Below are positions 18,907 through 28,139 of a stretch of 64,000 bases of DNA, piece after piece. The stretch is taken from the NCBI RefSeq assembly GCF_003012345.1, contig NZ_PVRV01000020.1:682001-746000 (forward strand), read 5' to 3'. The notes under the pieces were generated by a model, which saw only the letters and a program-made list of their open reading frames with translations, was not told where the DNA came from and did not search any database. Position 1 is the first letter of the stretch. Every line of letters begins with the position of its first letter. Made by a program: the position numbers and the translations under genes. This DNA comes from Phytohalomonas tamaricis (GTDB taxonomy: Bacteria > Pseudomonadota > Gammaproteobacteria > Pseudomonadales > Halomonadaceae).

Positions 18907-20355
18907 ATGACAGCACGAGGCAGAACGTGGCTATTGAGTGTCGGTTTGATGACATTACTATCGGCGCCCAGCGTGCCGGCAGAAAGTGATTATGGCCTGC
19001 CCGCGCTCGGCGAACAGACCGTCACCTACGCCGGCATGAATGAAGAGCGCCTGGGCCGTGCCTGGCTGCGACAGTTTCGCGCCCAGACCGGACAATGGTC
19101 AGATCCGATCACGCAGCACTATCTGGAATCCATCGTTGCGCGCCTGGTGCCCAATAGCAATCTCGGCGATATTCATCCTACCGTAGTGCTGGTCGCAAGC
19201 CGCATGCTCAATGCGTTTGCTGTGCCCGGTGGCGTGGTAGGGGTTAATACAGGGCTTTTTCTGTTCGCCCCTGACCGTGACGCCTTTGCATCTGTACTTG
19301 CTCACGAACTAGGCCATCTTTCGCAACATCACTTCGCACGTCAGATGCAGCAGGCTGAAAGCTCCCAACTACCGACCATGGCTGCGCTACTGGCCGGCAT
19401 GATTATTGCCGCAGGCGGTGGCGGCGGTGATTTCGGCGTAGCGACCATTGCCGGCACCCAAGCGGCATTTCTGCAAAATCAGCTCGCCTACTCACGCCAG
19501 TATGAAGAGGAAGCCGATCGCGTCGGGTTAGAGGCGCTCGCGCGCGCCGGGATGGACCCGCAAGCCATGCCGCGCATGTTTCGCGCCATGCAACGCATCG
19601 CCAGCCTGCAGGGCAACTCTCCCCCCGAATTCCTGCTCACACACCCACTCACCGAATCACGCATCAATTACGTCCAGGCACGCGCCAACCAGCTCCATGT
19701 CAAGGAGGCGCCGCCTGGCCCCGAGTATGACATGGTCCGTGCTCGCGCCATGCTGGCGATCAACATGAGCGCGCCCAGCCAGGCACAGATTCGCCTCAAG
19801 CAGGATACCGACGATCCCTTCGCGTTTCGCTATCTCGATGCATTGATTGATTCAGTGCAGAATCGCCCTGACCAAGCGCTGGCCAAGTTCGACAAGCTCG
19901 CCGCCGAACAACCCGACCTGTTAATGATCCCTGCCAGTGCCGCCGATGCCGCTCTGGACGCTAACCGTCGCCAGGAGGCGCTGGATCGCGCTCGTCGCAT
20001 TCTACGCTTCGCCCCCAACTATTATCCGGCACGCATGACAGAGGGAGAGGCATTATTGACGCTCGACCCCAGCCAAGCCTTCAATGTGCTGCGCAAGTTA
20101 GCAGATGAGCGCCCTGAAGACCCCGACGTCTGGAACCTGCTTGCCGAAGCCGCCGGACGTAGCGGACGTAAGGCCTGGGGCCACTTGGCGATGGGTGAGC
20201 GCATGCAACTCAATGGTCGCCTGGATAGCGCGCTGAAACAGCTCGATTATGCCGAGAAGGCCGCCGATGACGCAGATGACTTCACGATGAAAAGCCGTAT
20301 CCGCGACCGTCGAAATGACTTTCAACGTTATCGCGACGATCTTGATCAATTCTGA
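18907..20355 (+). CDS. bepA: Periplasmic M48 protease with TPR domain, BepA-like
   Basis: BepA (YfgC) is a periplasmic metalloprotease/chaperone that promotes LptD maturation and degrades stalled outer-membrane proteins. A signal peptide covers roughly residues 1-25 (ending SVPAES). The zinc motif HELGHLSQHH starts near residue 133 and the third ligand is in EEEADRVG. The C-terminal half is helical with tetratricopeptide-like repeats (EALDRARRILRFAPNYYPAR). The 482-residue length fits. The ATG at 18907 is preceded by in-frame GTG codons; none has a strong ribosome site. It is divergent from tusA-perM. Confidence 0.94.
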   Translation: MTARGRTWLLSVGLMTLLSAPSVPAESDYGLPALGEQTVTYAGMNEERLGRAWLRQFRAQTGQWSDPITQHYLESIVARLVPNSNLGDIHPTVVLVASRMLNAFAVPGGVVGVNTGLFLFAPDRDAFASVLAHELGHLSQHHFARQMQQAESSQLPTMAALLAGMIIAAGGGGGDFGVATIAGTQAAFLQNQLAYSRQYEEEADRVGLEALARAGMDPQAMPRMFRAMQRIASLQGNSPPEFLLTHPLTESRINYVQARANQLHVKEAPPGPEYDMVRARAMLAINMSAPSQAQIRLKQDTDDPFAFRYLDALIDSVQNRPDQALAKFDKLAAEQPDLLMIPASAADAALDANRRQEALDRARRILRFAPNYYPARMTEGEALLTLDPSQAFNVLRKLADERPEDPDVWNLLAEAAGRSGRKAWGHLAMGERMQLNGRLDSALKQLDYAEKAADDADDFTMKSRIRDRRNDFQRYRDDLDQF

Positions 20356-20359
20356 TGCC

Positions 20360-20381
20360 GCAACGCCGCTATAGGCGTTGC
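20360..20381 (+). terminator. Hairpin after bepA without a T-run
   Basis: An 8-bp perfect inverted repeat (GCAACGCC / GGCGTTGC) with a 6-base loop begins five bases after the bepA stop. No T-run follows, so it may be a weak terminator or a 3' stabilising hairpin. The remainder of the 288-base gap before the next gene shows no feature I can name. Confidence 0.4.
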
Positions 20382-20643
20382 ACCACGGTTACGTTGGGCA
20401 AGCGACTCAGGCAATAAGTGAAATCGCTAACCCCCCAAGCAAGCGGTCATGCTACTGTAATGCCCTGCTCCGTTCGTAGCGCTGTTATCAGCCCGAACGG
20501 ACAACAACATTCGACACGCGCCAGCATTTTATATTTCTGCCTACCTAGCAACGCGCGGCGGCGTAATGAACATGCTGGAGTGGCACGATTGCCGCAGGCC
20601 CCGTTGCGTTTCAGGCCTTGTACGCTTCGCAGACAGGACTATC

Positions 20644-21837
20644 ATGACGCCCATCCTCCCCGAGCATCCCATCGCGCGCTGGCTGCTGGTTTTCGTGCTG
20701 CTTGCTGCGATCTATTTTTTCAGCGGCTTTCTCGTGCCCGTTCTCGCTGCACTGGTAATTGGCTTTGCCAGCTGGCCGCTCTATCAGCGTTGGCTTCGCT
20801 TCTGTAACGGGCGTAGCGCCATGGCCGCGAGCCTGGCGCTGGTACTTATTATTGTTGTCCTGATCGTACCCATTTCACTGGCGCTCTCCTTTGCCTTCAA
20901 GGAACTCAAGACCTGGGTTGAATGGCTGCTGGCCGCTAATCGGTTTGGCGCTGCAACACCAGACTGGCTCACTGCGCTGCCCGGCATCGGTCCCACCCTG
21001 GATATCTACTGGCAAGAATACCTAGGCAAGCCCAACGCACTCGGCGATATCATCCAACTTTTCAGCGGTGAACATCTTGGCAATATCTACCGCTGGCTAC
21101 TGGCGTTCAGCAGCGGTGCCTTCGAGCTGCTGCTGACGCTACTGTTCATGCTGGTCACGCTGTTTTTCATCTATAAAGATGGTGAACGTCTGGTCGAGCA
21201 GCTCGACCTGGTCGGTGAGCGCGTATTGCCTCGTCGCTGGCAGCGTTTTTCACGCGTGGTACCGGCCACGGTCAGCTCTACCGTGATTGGCATGGGATTA
21301 ATCGCTATGGGTGAGGGCGTTGTCTTAGGCACCGCTTACTGGATAGCTGGCGTGCCATCACCTGTAGCACTTGGCGTACTGACGGGCTTCATGGCGCTCG
21401 TCCCCGGTGGCGCGCCGCTGACCTTCTCTATCGTGTCACTCTATCTGTTTGGCTCGGGACATACCGCAGCAGCTCTCGGCCTTTTCGCCTGGGGAACGAT
21501 TGAACTCTTCGTGGTCGACAAGACACTGCGCCCTAAGCTGGTCGGCGGTCCGATCAAACTTCCTTTTCTGCCCACCTTTTTTGGCCTGATTGGCGGCGTA
21601 AAAACGATGGGCGTGGTTGGTCTGTTCGTCGGCCCGGTGTTGATGGCGCTGTTGATGGCCATCTGGAAGGAGTGGCTGCGTGAGGTTAAAGCGCTAGATA
21701 CCGCCTCTCCCGCACAAGACCTCTCACAGTTACAACGCAGGGATACGCAAGACGATTCCGTGCCAGGTGATGATCACAACAAGTCGTCACATGCCAAGAC
21801 GGTCAGCGATGTGGAAACAACCAGAGATCATTCATAG
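20644..21837 (+). CDS. PerM-family permease, copy 2
   Basis: A 397-residue polytopic membrane protein of the PerM/AI-2E transporter superfamily, more like YdiK-type members. Hydrophobic segments start at residue 12 (WLLVFVLLAAIYFF) and continue to about residue 350; FMALVPGGAPLTFSIVSL is the family block. The last 45 residues are polar and charged. CAGGAC seven bases ahead of the ATG at 20644 supports that start over an upstream in-frame ATG at 20566. It is followed by a bidirectional terminator. Substrate unknown. Confidence 0.88.
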   Translation: MTPILPEHPIARWLLVFVLLAAIYFFSGFLVPVLAALVIGFASWPLYQRWLRFCNGRSAMAASLALVLIIVVLIVPISLALSFAFKELKTWVEWLLAANRFGAATPDWLTALPGIGPTLDIYWQEYLGKPNALGDIIQLFSGEHLGNIYRWLLAFSSGAFELLLTLLFMLVTLFFIYKDGERLVEQLDLVGERVLPRRWQRFSRVVPATVSSTVIGMGLIAMGEGVVLGTAYWIAGVPSPVALGVLTGFMALVPGGAPLTFSIVSLYLFGSGHTAAALGLFAWGTIELFVVDKTLRPKLVGGPIKLPFLPTFFGLIGGVKTMGVVGLFVGPVLMALLMAIWKEWLREVKALDTASPAQDLSQLQRRDTQDDSVPGDDHNKSSHAKTVSDVETTRDHS

Positions 21838-21908
21838 CAGCACGATGAGACGAGGGATTTTTTACACACACGTGTAAAGAACAACCGTCAATGGATAATG
21901 AATGACAC

Positions 21909-21946
21909 AAAAAAAGCCCCGCTCTCAATGAGAACGGGGCTTTTTT
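21909..21946. terminator. Bidirectional terminator between perM copy 2 and the tRNA-Lys cluster
   Basis: GCCCCG / CGGGGC forms the lower stem, with TCTC / GAGA above a mismatch. The stem has seven A on the left side and six T on the right, so it can terminate both the plus-strand permease gene and the minus-strand tRNA transcript. Confidence 0.88.
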
Positions 21947-21954
21947 AGCGAAGC

Positions 21955-22030
21955 TGGTGGGTCGTGTAGGATTCGAACCTACGACCAATTGGTTAAAAGC
22001 CAACTGCTCTACCAACTGAGCTAACGACCC
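21955..22030 (-). tRNA. tRNA-Lys (anticodon UUU), copy 3 of the transcript
   Basis: A 76-base cloverleaf on the minus strand beginning GGGTCGTTAGCTCAG and ending with encoded CCA. The anticodon loop CTTTTAA gives UUU, and the T-arm GTTCGAATC is canonical. It is identical to the two other copies and lies eight bases from the terminator. Confidence 0.97.
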
Positions 22031-22083
22031 GGATATTCACGCCGCAGCATTTGCTGTATTCGACATAAATATACGTTTGGACA

Positions 22084-22159
22084 TGGTGGGTCGTGTAGGA
22101 TTCGAACCTACGACCAATTGGTTAAAAGCCAACTGCTCTACCAACTGAGCTAACGACCC
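22084..22159 (-). tRNA. tRNA-Lys (anticodon UUU), copy 2 of the transcript
   Basis: A second 76-base copy, same sequence and encoded CCA, separated from the neighbouring copies by spacers of 53 and 50 bases that do not resemble each other. Confidence 0.97.
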
Positions 22160-22209
22160 ACATACAACGTCCAAAGCCTATCGAGCAAGCACACAACACC
22201 ATAAACAAA

Positions 22210-22285
22210 TGGTGGGTCGTGTAGGATTCGAACCTACGACCAATTGGTTAAAAGCCAACTGCTCTACCAACTGAGCTAACGACCC
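22210..22285 (-). tRNA. tRNA-Lys (anticodon UUU), copy 1 of the transcript
   Basis: Promoter-proximal 76-base copy, identical to the others, with encoded CCA. A promoter lies immediately upstream (22302-22330). Confidence 0.97.
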
Positions 22286-22301
22286 GCTCGACAGGGCGCA
22301 A

Positions 22302-22330
22302 ATATTACTTTCAAAATTAAATGGATGCAA
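22302..22330 (-). promoter_or_regulatory. Sigma-70 promoter of the tRNA-Lys operon with GC-rich discriminator
   Basis: On the minus strand TTGCAT and TAATAT are spaced by exactly 17 bases, each matching the sigma-70 consensus at four of six positions. The stretch after the -10 (GCGCCC) is GC-rich, as is usual for stringently controlled stable-RNA promoters. It ends about 16 bases before the first tRNA. Confidence 0.7.
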
Positions 22331-22344
22331 GCATTTGAATTCGA

Positions 22345-23376
22345 TTAACGCGAGCGCCGTGTCCCCCGCCGTGGCGGCCGGGCCTGATCGCCCCAATCGC
22401 TGCGCTCCTGACGGCCCGAGCCCTTTCTACCGTTCTCCTGACGAGACGTCACATCCTTGCCGCGTACCTCTTTAGCACTGACACGCTTATCCTCTTTCGA
22501 TTTGGTATCGCCTGCCTTTGCACCGCGTCTTGAATCGGTACTCTCGGGGGCCTTCATCGCTCGTACTGGACGACGCTTATTCTTGTCGCGGCTCCAGCGG
22601 TTTTTCTCATCGGGCGTCAGATCCGGCACACGCCGAAGCTCAAGCCCCGCCAGTGTCGACAGCTCATCGATCTCTTCCTGGGTCAATTCCGTCCACTCGC
22701 CGGCCTTGGCACGCTTGTCAAGAAACACATTACCATAGCGCACCCGCTTCAAGCGGCTAACCGTCAGGCCCTGTGATTCCCACAGACGCCGCACTTCGCG
22801 ATTGCGCCCCTCAAGAATCACGACATGGAACCAGGTATTGATCCCTTCACCACCGAACTCCTGCACATCGGTAAAGCGAGCCGGACCGTCTTCGAGCATC
22901 ACGCCCTCAACCATCGCCTTGATCTGTTCGATCTTGGCCTCGCCCATCACGCGTACCGCATATTCGCGTTCAATCTGCATCGAAGGATGCATCAGTCGGT
23001 TGGCCAGCTCACCGTCGGTGGTAAACAGCAGCAAGCCGCTGGTATTGATATCAAGACGGCCAATAGCGATCCAGCGCTCGCCCTTTAAACGCGGCAGGCG
23101 TTCGAATACGGTTCTTCGTCCTTCCGGATCCTTGCGCGTGCACAGCTCACCTTCCGGCTTGTTGTACATGATGACTCGGCGCGCTATAGCCTCGTTGTCC
23201 TTGAGCACGACTTGGCGTCCCTCGAACTGGACGTTATCGGTCACAGCGACACGATCACCTAGCTTGGCCACATCACCATTGACGGTAACTCGTCCGGCGA
23301 CAATGGCTGTTTCCATTTCACGACGCGATCCCAGTCCGGCACGCGCTAACACTTTTTGAAGCTTTTCAGTAGTCAT
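22345..23376 (-). CDS. rluB: 23S rRNA pseudouridine(2605) synthase RluB
   Basis: RluB converts U2605 of 23S rRNA to pseudouridine. An N-terminal S4 RNA-binding domain ([19 protein letters not shown]...[12 protein letters not shown]) is followed by the catalytic domain with [18 protein letters not shown], which holds the catalytic aspartate. The last 90 residues are Arg/Lys/Gly-rich and probably disordered, as in other RluB proteins. The start overlaps the scpB stop (ATGA), so rluB is the last gene of scpA-scpB-rluB. RluF or RluE is a less likely identity because of this context. Confidence 0.94.
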   Translation of the reverse strand: MTTEKLQKVLARAGLGSRREMETAIVAGRVTVNGDVAKLGDRVAVTDNVQFEGRQVVLKDNEAIARRVIMYNKPEGELCTRKDPEGRRTVFERLPRLKGERWIAIGRLDINTSGLLLFTTDGELANRLMHPSMQIEREYAVRVMGEAKIEQIKAMVEGVMLEDGPARFTDVQEFGGEGINTWFHVVILEGRNREVRRLWESQGLTVSRLKRVRYGNVFLDKRAKAGEWTELTQEEIDELSTLAGLELRRVPDLTPDEKNRWSRDKNKRRPVRAMKAPESTDSRRGAKAGDTKSKEDKRVSAKEVRGKDVTSRQENGRKGSGRQERSDWGDQARPPRRGTRRSR

Positions 23377-24146
23377 GAGTCAGGTGATATCTCATCATCC
23401 AAGGGTATGTCCGCGTCCGCAGCTCGATCAGTGGCATCATCTGCCTCCGATGCGCTGTCTTCAGCACTCTCCCGGCGGGCGCGTGCGGCAAGACGTTCAC
23501 CAAGCTCGGTAAAGCTCAGGTCACGCTGCCGCGAGGACGCCTTCCCGGCGTGTTCGGCATTGGTATCGGCTGCCGTGGCCGTACTGTCATTTGACTGTTC
23601 AAGCCAGTCGAAGGTGTCACCCTGTTTAAGTTCGTGCATCGGCGGCAATTCGTCGAGGGTTTTCAGCCCGAAATCATCAAGAAATGTGCGTGTCGTGGCA
23701 TAAACTGCCGGTCTTCCCGGCACGTCGCGGTGACCAATGACGCGAATCCAGCCGCGCTCGCCAAGCGTGCGCATGATCGAGGCACTGATCGAGACACCAC
23801 GCACATCTTCGATGTCACCGCGGGTCACCGGCTGCCGGTAGGCAATCAGGGCCAAGGTTTCAAGCAGAGCGCGCGAGTAGCGTTGTGGGCGTTCCTCCCA
23901 TAGCCGCGAAACCCAGGGCGACAGGGCGGCACGGATACGCAACCGATAACCTGATGCAGTCTCCTGCAGCTCCAACGCCGTGCCGTCAAGACGCTCACCC
24001 AGCACTACCAGCGTTTCCTTGAGTTCACGGCGCAGTGGTCGTTCATGCTCGTCAAACAACCCCTCCAGGCGCTCCAGAGAGAGGGGCTCTTCACAGGCAA
24101 GCAACACGCCTTCGAGAATATGCTCAAGTGATGGACGCACAGGCAT
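23373..24146 (-). CDS. scpB: Segregation and condensation protein ScpB
   Basis: ScpB is a winged-helix kleisin partner that works with ScpA and SMC in chromosome segregation. The core [16 protein letters not shown] and [17 protein letters not shown] are ScpB signatures; the C-terminal 80 residues are acidic and Ser/Ala-rich. A GTG at 24149 and this ATG are both in frame; AGGAG lies eight bases before the ATG. The start touches the scpA stop (TGATG), and the stop overlaps the rluB start, so all three genes are coupled. The segregation partner smc is not in the window. Confidence 0.94.
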   Translation of the reverse strand: MPVRPSLEHILEGVLLACEEPLSLERLEGLFDEHERPLRRELKETLVVLGERLDGTALELQETASGYRLRIRAALSPWVSRLWEERPQRYSRALLETLALIAYRQPVTRGDIEDVRGVSISASIMRTLGERGWIRVIGHRDVPGRPAVYATTRTFLDDFGLKTLDELPPMHELKQGDTFDWLEQSNDSTATAADTNAEHAGKASSRQRDLSFTELGERLAARARRESAEDSASEADDATDRAADADIPLDDEISPDS

Positions 24147-25084
24147 CACGTAAGCTCCTCGTCACGAACATCGAAGGCACTCTCACCGTCAGTACTAAAC
24201 GTCTCTTCAAACGCCGATTCTTCCGGTTCAGCGTCAAGCGTGGCTTGGCGCGCCCGGACGTGAATCGGCGATAGCGGTGCATTTTGTACAATCTCGATCA
24301 TGCGTTCCTTGGCCAGTTCCAGAATTGCCATGAAGGACACCACTACCCCGGCCTTGCCTTCCTCCAAGGTAAACAGCGCTTCGAACGGTGTGAAATGTGC
24401 CGCGCTAACCATTTCCATGATTTTCAACATGCGCTCACGGGTCGACAACGTCTCACGACTGATCTGATGGACCTGATTCAGCTCGGCGCGTTGCAGGATA
24501 CCCGACAGCGCACGCAACAGCTCGGAAAGCTCAACATCAGGATGGACCACGCGTGGTTCAAGCGGTGGAAGTGCCGCCTGTGCCGCGAACCAGTCCCGGC
24601 CATGACGGGGCAGTTCATCAAGCGTCTCTGCAGCCAGCTTAAGCTGTTCATATTCCTGAAGCCGGCGGATCAACGTTGCCGTAGGATCATCCTCGTCATC
24701 GCCTTCTTCACTCTTGGGCGGACGAGGCAACAAGCTACGCGACTTTATCTCGGCCAGCATCGCCGCCATCAAAAGGTACTCAGCAGCCAGATCAATCCCG
24801 CTCACCTCCATCAGTTCCACATATTCGATGTACTGATGAGTGATCGCAGCCACGTTAATTGCCAGAATATCGAGGTTCTGACGACGAATCAGGTAAAGCA
24901 GCAGATCGAGCGGCCCTTCGAACGTTTCGAGAAAGACACGCAGCGCCTCAGGAGGGATATAGAGATCTTCCGGCAGCTCAAGCAACGGCTTTCCGCTGAC
25001 CAGAGCGATAGCCGCAGGAGAAAGGGGCATTACGCTATTCTCCACTACGGACACATCGACGCTGTCGTCGTGATCAACACTCAT
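24146..25084 (-). CDS. scpA: Segregation and condensation protein ScpA
   Basis: ScpA is the kleisin that bridges SMC heads in the bacterial condensin. The N-terminal domain reads FEGPLDLLLYLIRRQNLDIL and AAEYLLMAAMLAEIKSRSLLP, both typical, and the protein ends with an acidic tail. Length is 312 residues, with an N-terminal extension of about 50 residues before the conserved part, as in pseudomonads. It starts the scpA-scpB-rluB operon. The 154-base gap upstream to the helicase stop has no notable element. Confidence 0.94.
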   Translation of the reverse strand: MSVDHDDSVDVSVVENSVMPLSPAAIALVSGKPLLELPEDLYIPPEALRVFLETFEGPLDLLLYLIRRQNLDILAINVAAITHQYIEYVELMEVSGIDLAAEYLLMAAMLAEIKSRSLLPRPPKSEEGDDEDDPTATLIRRLQEYEQLKLAAETLDELPRHGRDWFAAQAALPPLEPRVVHPDVELSELLRALSGILQRAELNQVHQISRETLSTRERMLKIMEMVSAAHFTPFEALFTLEEGKAGVVVSFMAILELAKERMIEIVQNAPLSPIHVRARQATLDAEPEESAFEETFSTDGESAFDVRDEELT

Positions 25085-25238
25085 GGGATCTTATCTCTAC
25101 TCTTGACTGGCGGCGGGCCGACAACGGGACGCCTCTTTCCGCTGTTAAGCGGAAACTTCGCCCAGTCTATCAAGGCCCAGGCATTGCGCCTACTCTTCGC
25201 CAAGGGATAAAGGATCGATAGTGCACTGACTTATCGTC

Positions 25239-27068
25239 TCAATCGGCAGAGGCCGCCTTGCGATAGCGTCCTTCATAATCAAACAGCTTGTCACGAATCT
25301 GCCAATGGCGACCCACCTTGCGACCGACCACGAAGTCCGGCGCACGTAGCCGATGCTGTTCGGCCATTACCTCATCGAGCGAGGCCGGACGCCAGTCGAT
25401 GCCCGGCGCACGCAGATGATAGCGTAGAAAAGCTTGACGAAAGGCCGCGCGCTGCGCCGGAGTCTCCAAGGCAAACCACTCGCTGAGTGTCGCGCCGTCC
25501 TCGTCGTGGTAGGTGACCTTGAGCCGTGCCAGACCTCGCCCATTGACCGTGGCTTCGAGCTGCATACCGCTAACCCGCAAGACTTTGGCATCCTTGAGGC
25601 GCAGCGCGTCCTTGAGCTTGTCATCGGCATCGACGAGCAATTTTTGACAGCCATGACAGCGCCGTGCGGCGATATCGTTCTCGGTACCGCACTCATCGCA
25701 AATCTTGAAACGAAAGCGAAATTCGCACTGCTGCAGCTTGTTATTCTCTCCTTCGACCAGCCCTTTACAACGCCGCCCGAAATGCTCGATCACTAGATCA
25801 CCATCGCGTCGCCCCCAAAACATATTGGCAAAGCCGCATAGTGGGCACTCGACCTGAACCAGTTCGGTATCCCCCGCCGGGCGCGGCGCATCGATTTCCG
25901 GTGCATAAAGATCCCAAGGGTTGCCAGCGTAGTCGAGAATCAAGCAGTCACGCTTGTCTGGAGCAAGACGCAGGCCACGGCCAACGATCTGTTGATACAG
26001 ACTGACCGACTCGGTCGGGCGCAGGATAGCGATCAGATCGACATGGGGGGCATCGAAGCCGGTAGTCAGTACGGCGACGTTCACTAGATACTTGAGCTCC
26101 CGCATCTTGAACGCAGTAATTAACCGTTCGCGCTCGCTCCCCGGGGTCTCACCGGTAATCAGCGCGGTCTGCGCAGCGGGCAGATAAGTGACGATTTCCT
26201 CGGCATGCGCTACGGTTGCAGCAAAAATCATTACCCCGGCACGGTCTTCGGCATGGGCAATGACGTCTTCAATAATTGTTGGCGTGGCGCGACTGCCCCT
26301 TACCACGCGATTCATGTCTTCTTCGGCGAATAGCCCGCCACGGCGTGGCTCAAGTGCAGAGAAATCGTAGCGGGCCACCGCCGCATCGACACGCCGTGGC
26401 TCGGCCAGATAGCCCTGACGGACCATGACGCGTAGTGGCTGTTCGAATACACAATCGGCGAAGAAGGCATCTTCACTGCCACGCACCATGCCATGATAGT
26501 GCCGATGGTAAATGAAGCCCTGCCCCATTCGGTAGGGCGTCGCAGTCAGTCCCAGCACCTTGAGCCGGGGATTGGCCAAGCGCAGACGATCGATAACACG
26601 ACGATAACTTGATGCCTTTTTGGCGTTGTCAGTGTTGCTCTGTCCGGCAGCGCCCCGTTCGGTCTGCCCCTTGACGGGCTTATGCTTGACCGGCTCATGA
26701 GAGACGCGGTGGCACTCATCGATGATCAATAGCGTAAACTGACCATCATCAAAAGCATCGAGCGCGTTGACGACCGATTGCACCGAACCGAACACTACCT
26801 GACGGCCGCTCTCCTTCCTGCCGAGTCCGGCACTGAAGATGTCTGCCTCAAGGCCATAGCCCTCGTATTTAGCGTGATTCTGTTCGACAAGCTCGCGCAC
26901 GTGCGCCAGTACCAGCACGCGGCCGCGCGCCAGCCGGGCAAGCTCGGCGATCACCAGCGACTTGCCACTACCGGTGGGCAGCACTACCACGGCAGGCGCA
27001 TCACTGGCGCGAAAGTAGTCGATCACGTGCCTGACGGCCTCGTGCTGATAAGGGCGCAGTTCTAACAT
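25239..27068 (-). CDS. radD: SF2 DEAD/DEAH-box helicase of the RadD (YejH) type
   Basis: A 609-residue SF2 ATPase. Motif Q/I (LRPYQHEAV...[10 protein letters not shown]), the Walker B motif [10 protein letters not shown], motif [14 protein letters not shown] and motif [13 protein letters not shown] are visible. The C-terminal region has two cysteine pairs sets (CPLCGF and CDECG...CHGC) forming probable zinc ribbons. RadD in E. coli acts in double-strand-break repair and recombination accessory reactions with RecA; the identification rests on domain order and zinc region. The ATG at 27068 gives a start directly at the Q-motif; the frame extends 19 codons upstream without a better ribosome site. 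Confidence 0.88.
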   Translation of the reverse strand: MLELRPYQHEAVRHVIDYFRASDAPAVVVLPTGSGKSLVIAELARLARGRVLVLAHVRELVEQNHAKYEGYGLEADIFSAGLGRKESGRQVVFGSVQSVVNALDAFDDGQFTLLIIDECHRVSHEPVKHKPVKGQTERGAAGQSNTDNAKKASSYRRVIDRLRLANPRLKVLGLTATPYRMGQGFIYHRHYHGMVRGSEDAFFADCVFEQPLRVMVRQGYLAEPRRVDAAVARYDFSALEPRRGGLFAEEDMNRVVRGSRATPTIIEDVIAHAEDRAGVMIFAATVAHAEEIVTYLPAAQTALITGETPGSERERLITAFKMRELKYLVNVAVLTTGFDAPHVDLIAILRPTESVSLYQQIVGRGLRLAPDKRDCLILDYAGNPWDLYAPEIDAPRPAGDTELVQVECPLCGFANMFWGRRDGDLVIEHFGRRCKGLVEGENNKLQQCEFRFRFKICDECGTENDIAARRCHGCQKLLVDADDKLKDALRLKDAKVLRVSGMQLEATVNGRGLARLKVTYHDEDGATLSEWFALETPAQRAAFRQAFLRYHLRAPGIDWRPASLDEVMAEQHRLRAPDFVVGRKVGRHWQIRDKLFDYEGRYRKAASAD

Positions 27069-27202
27069 GGGCGTAGTGAAGACATGACACGAATGGCTCG
27101 GAGGTGAGAGCGCTGACGCTGACAAGGTACAGCCCTTAGAAGGCGCCAGACGTATAGGATATCTGTATAAATAAACATGAGCCCATAGTAAAGGGAGTCG
27201 AT

Positions 27203-27616
27203 ATGCAACCCAACCCTCAGCTCGAAAGCTATCTGCAGTTGCTGGACAAAAGCAATCTAAGCATCGAAGTGGTGGATAGACACGCCGCTAAAATCACGTC
27301 CGACGCACTCGAATTCATTCTCGTCGTCGCTGAGGAGGAAGCGGCGTTCTTCCAATTGATGCTACCCAATGCCTGGCAAGCCAGTGCCGGCACTGAGCGC
27401 GGCGCGCTGCTGGATGCCACCAACGATGTCATGAACACCATCAAGGCCGCCAAGCTGGTCATTATCGGTGAAAGCGTGCATGTCAGCGTTGAGCAGTTCG
27501 TGTCCGGCCCTGAACAGGGAGCTGCGCTTATTCCAGGGCTCATGGAGCTTCTGCGCGGCGCGGTGGCTGAGCTCCATGAGCGGCTCGGCATGGGTGAAGC
27601 CCCCAGGCTGCATTAG
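27203..27616 (+). CDS. Small conserved-looking protein, possible YbjN/secretion-chaperone fold
   Basis: A 137-residue acidic protein with a good AAGGGAG site eight bases before the ATG. Alternating hydrophobic and charged stretches ([22 protein letters not shown]) and an amphipathic C-terminal helix recall the YbjN / type III chaperone fold, but I cannot support the assignment from motifs. No cysteines, no signal peptide and no membrane segment. It is divergent from radD (134 bases) and 100 bases before an ABM-domain gene. Function unknown. Confidence 0.7.
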   Translation: MQPNPQLESYLQLLDKSNLSIEVVDRHAAKITSDALEFILVVAEEEAAFFQLMLPNAWQASAGTERGALLDATNDVMNTIKAAKLVIIGESVHVSVEQFVSGPEQGAALIPGLMELLRGAVAELHERLGMGEAPRLH

Positions 27617-27716
27617 GCAATGGCGCTGCACACGCAGGTGCTGCCACTCTATTTCTCTCCCCGCCCACTCATCGACTAGGATAGACATTACGCAGATCAA
27701 TGAAGAGCGAAGAGCT

Positions 27717-28031
27717 ATGCCTGCACCCAACAAGAACGCCTTTGTGGTGATCGCCAAGTTTGATGTCAAATCAGACAAGGTAAAGGAGTTTCTGGCGTTG
27801 GCGCGAGCCGTCGCCGAGGACACCTCGGCACAAGAACTGGGAGGCTGCCTGCAGAGCGATATCCTGATGCCAGAAAATAGATCGTGCTGCATTACACTCT
27901 ATCAAGTCTATACCGACCGCACCGCCTATGCCGCGCATAGCGAAACCGACGCCAGCGAGGATTTCTGGGAAAACCTTCCGGACTTGATTAACGCGGAGCC
28001 TGACCTTCATACCTTCACACGAATCGGCTGA
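27717..28031 (+). CDS. ABM-domain (antibiotic biosynthesis monooxygenase-like) protein
   Basis: A 104-residue single-domain protein with the dimeric alpha/beta-barrel pattern of ABM proteins: FVVIAKFDVKSDKVKEFL at the N-terminus, then LGGCLQSDILMPENRSCCITLYQVYTDRTAYAAH and a final FWENLPDLI helix. Members oxidise quinones or other small molecules, or degrade heme; no substrate can be inferred. A GAAGAG site lies upstream of the ATG at 27717; the longer in-frame reading through the previous gene is not credible. It is followed by a strong terminator facing purL. Confidence 0.85.
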   Translation: MPAPNKNAFVVIAKFDVKSDKVKEFLALARAVAEDTSAQELGGCLQSDILMPENRSCCITLYQVYTDRTAYAAHSETDASEDFWENLPDLINAEPDLHTFTRIG

Positions 28032-28063
28032 GCAAGCCGGTTGGCAATGACTGGGGTCACCAT

Positions 28064-28102
28064 AAAAAGCGCCCCCGCCGACATTCGGCGGGGGCGCTTT
28101 CG
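28064..28102. terminator. Bidirectional terminator between the ABM gene and purL
   Basis: A perfect 16-bp GC-rich stem (28066-28081 with 28085-28100) around a three-base loop. A short A-run on the left and T-run on the right let it serve both converging genes. Confidence 0.88.
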
Positions 28103-28139
28103 TTACTCACGGGTACATTTACATCAATCGCGTTAGGGC

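Noticed and set aside
21955-22285. Three regularly spaced repeats suggesting a CRISPR array
   Set aside because: The repeats are 76-base tRNA-Lys genes with encoded CCA; no cas genes or spacer-like pattern.
21803-22396. Minus-strand frames across the tRNA-Lys cluster
   Set aside because: They read through tRNA genes (translated cloverleaf sequence gives the same peptide in both), so they are not proteins.
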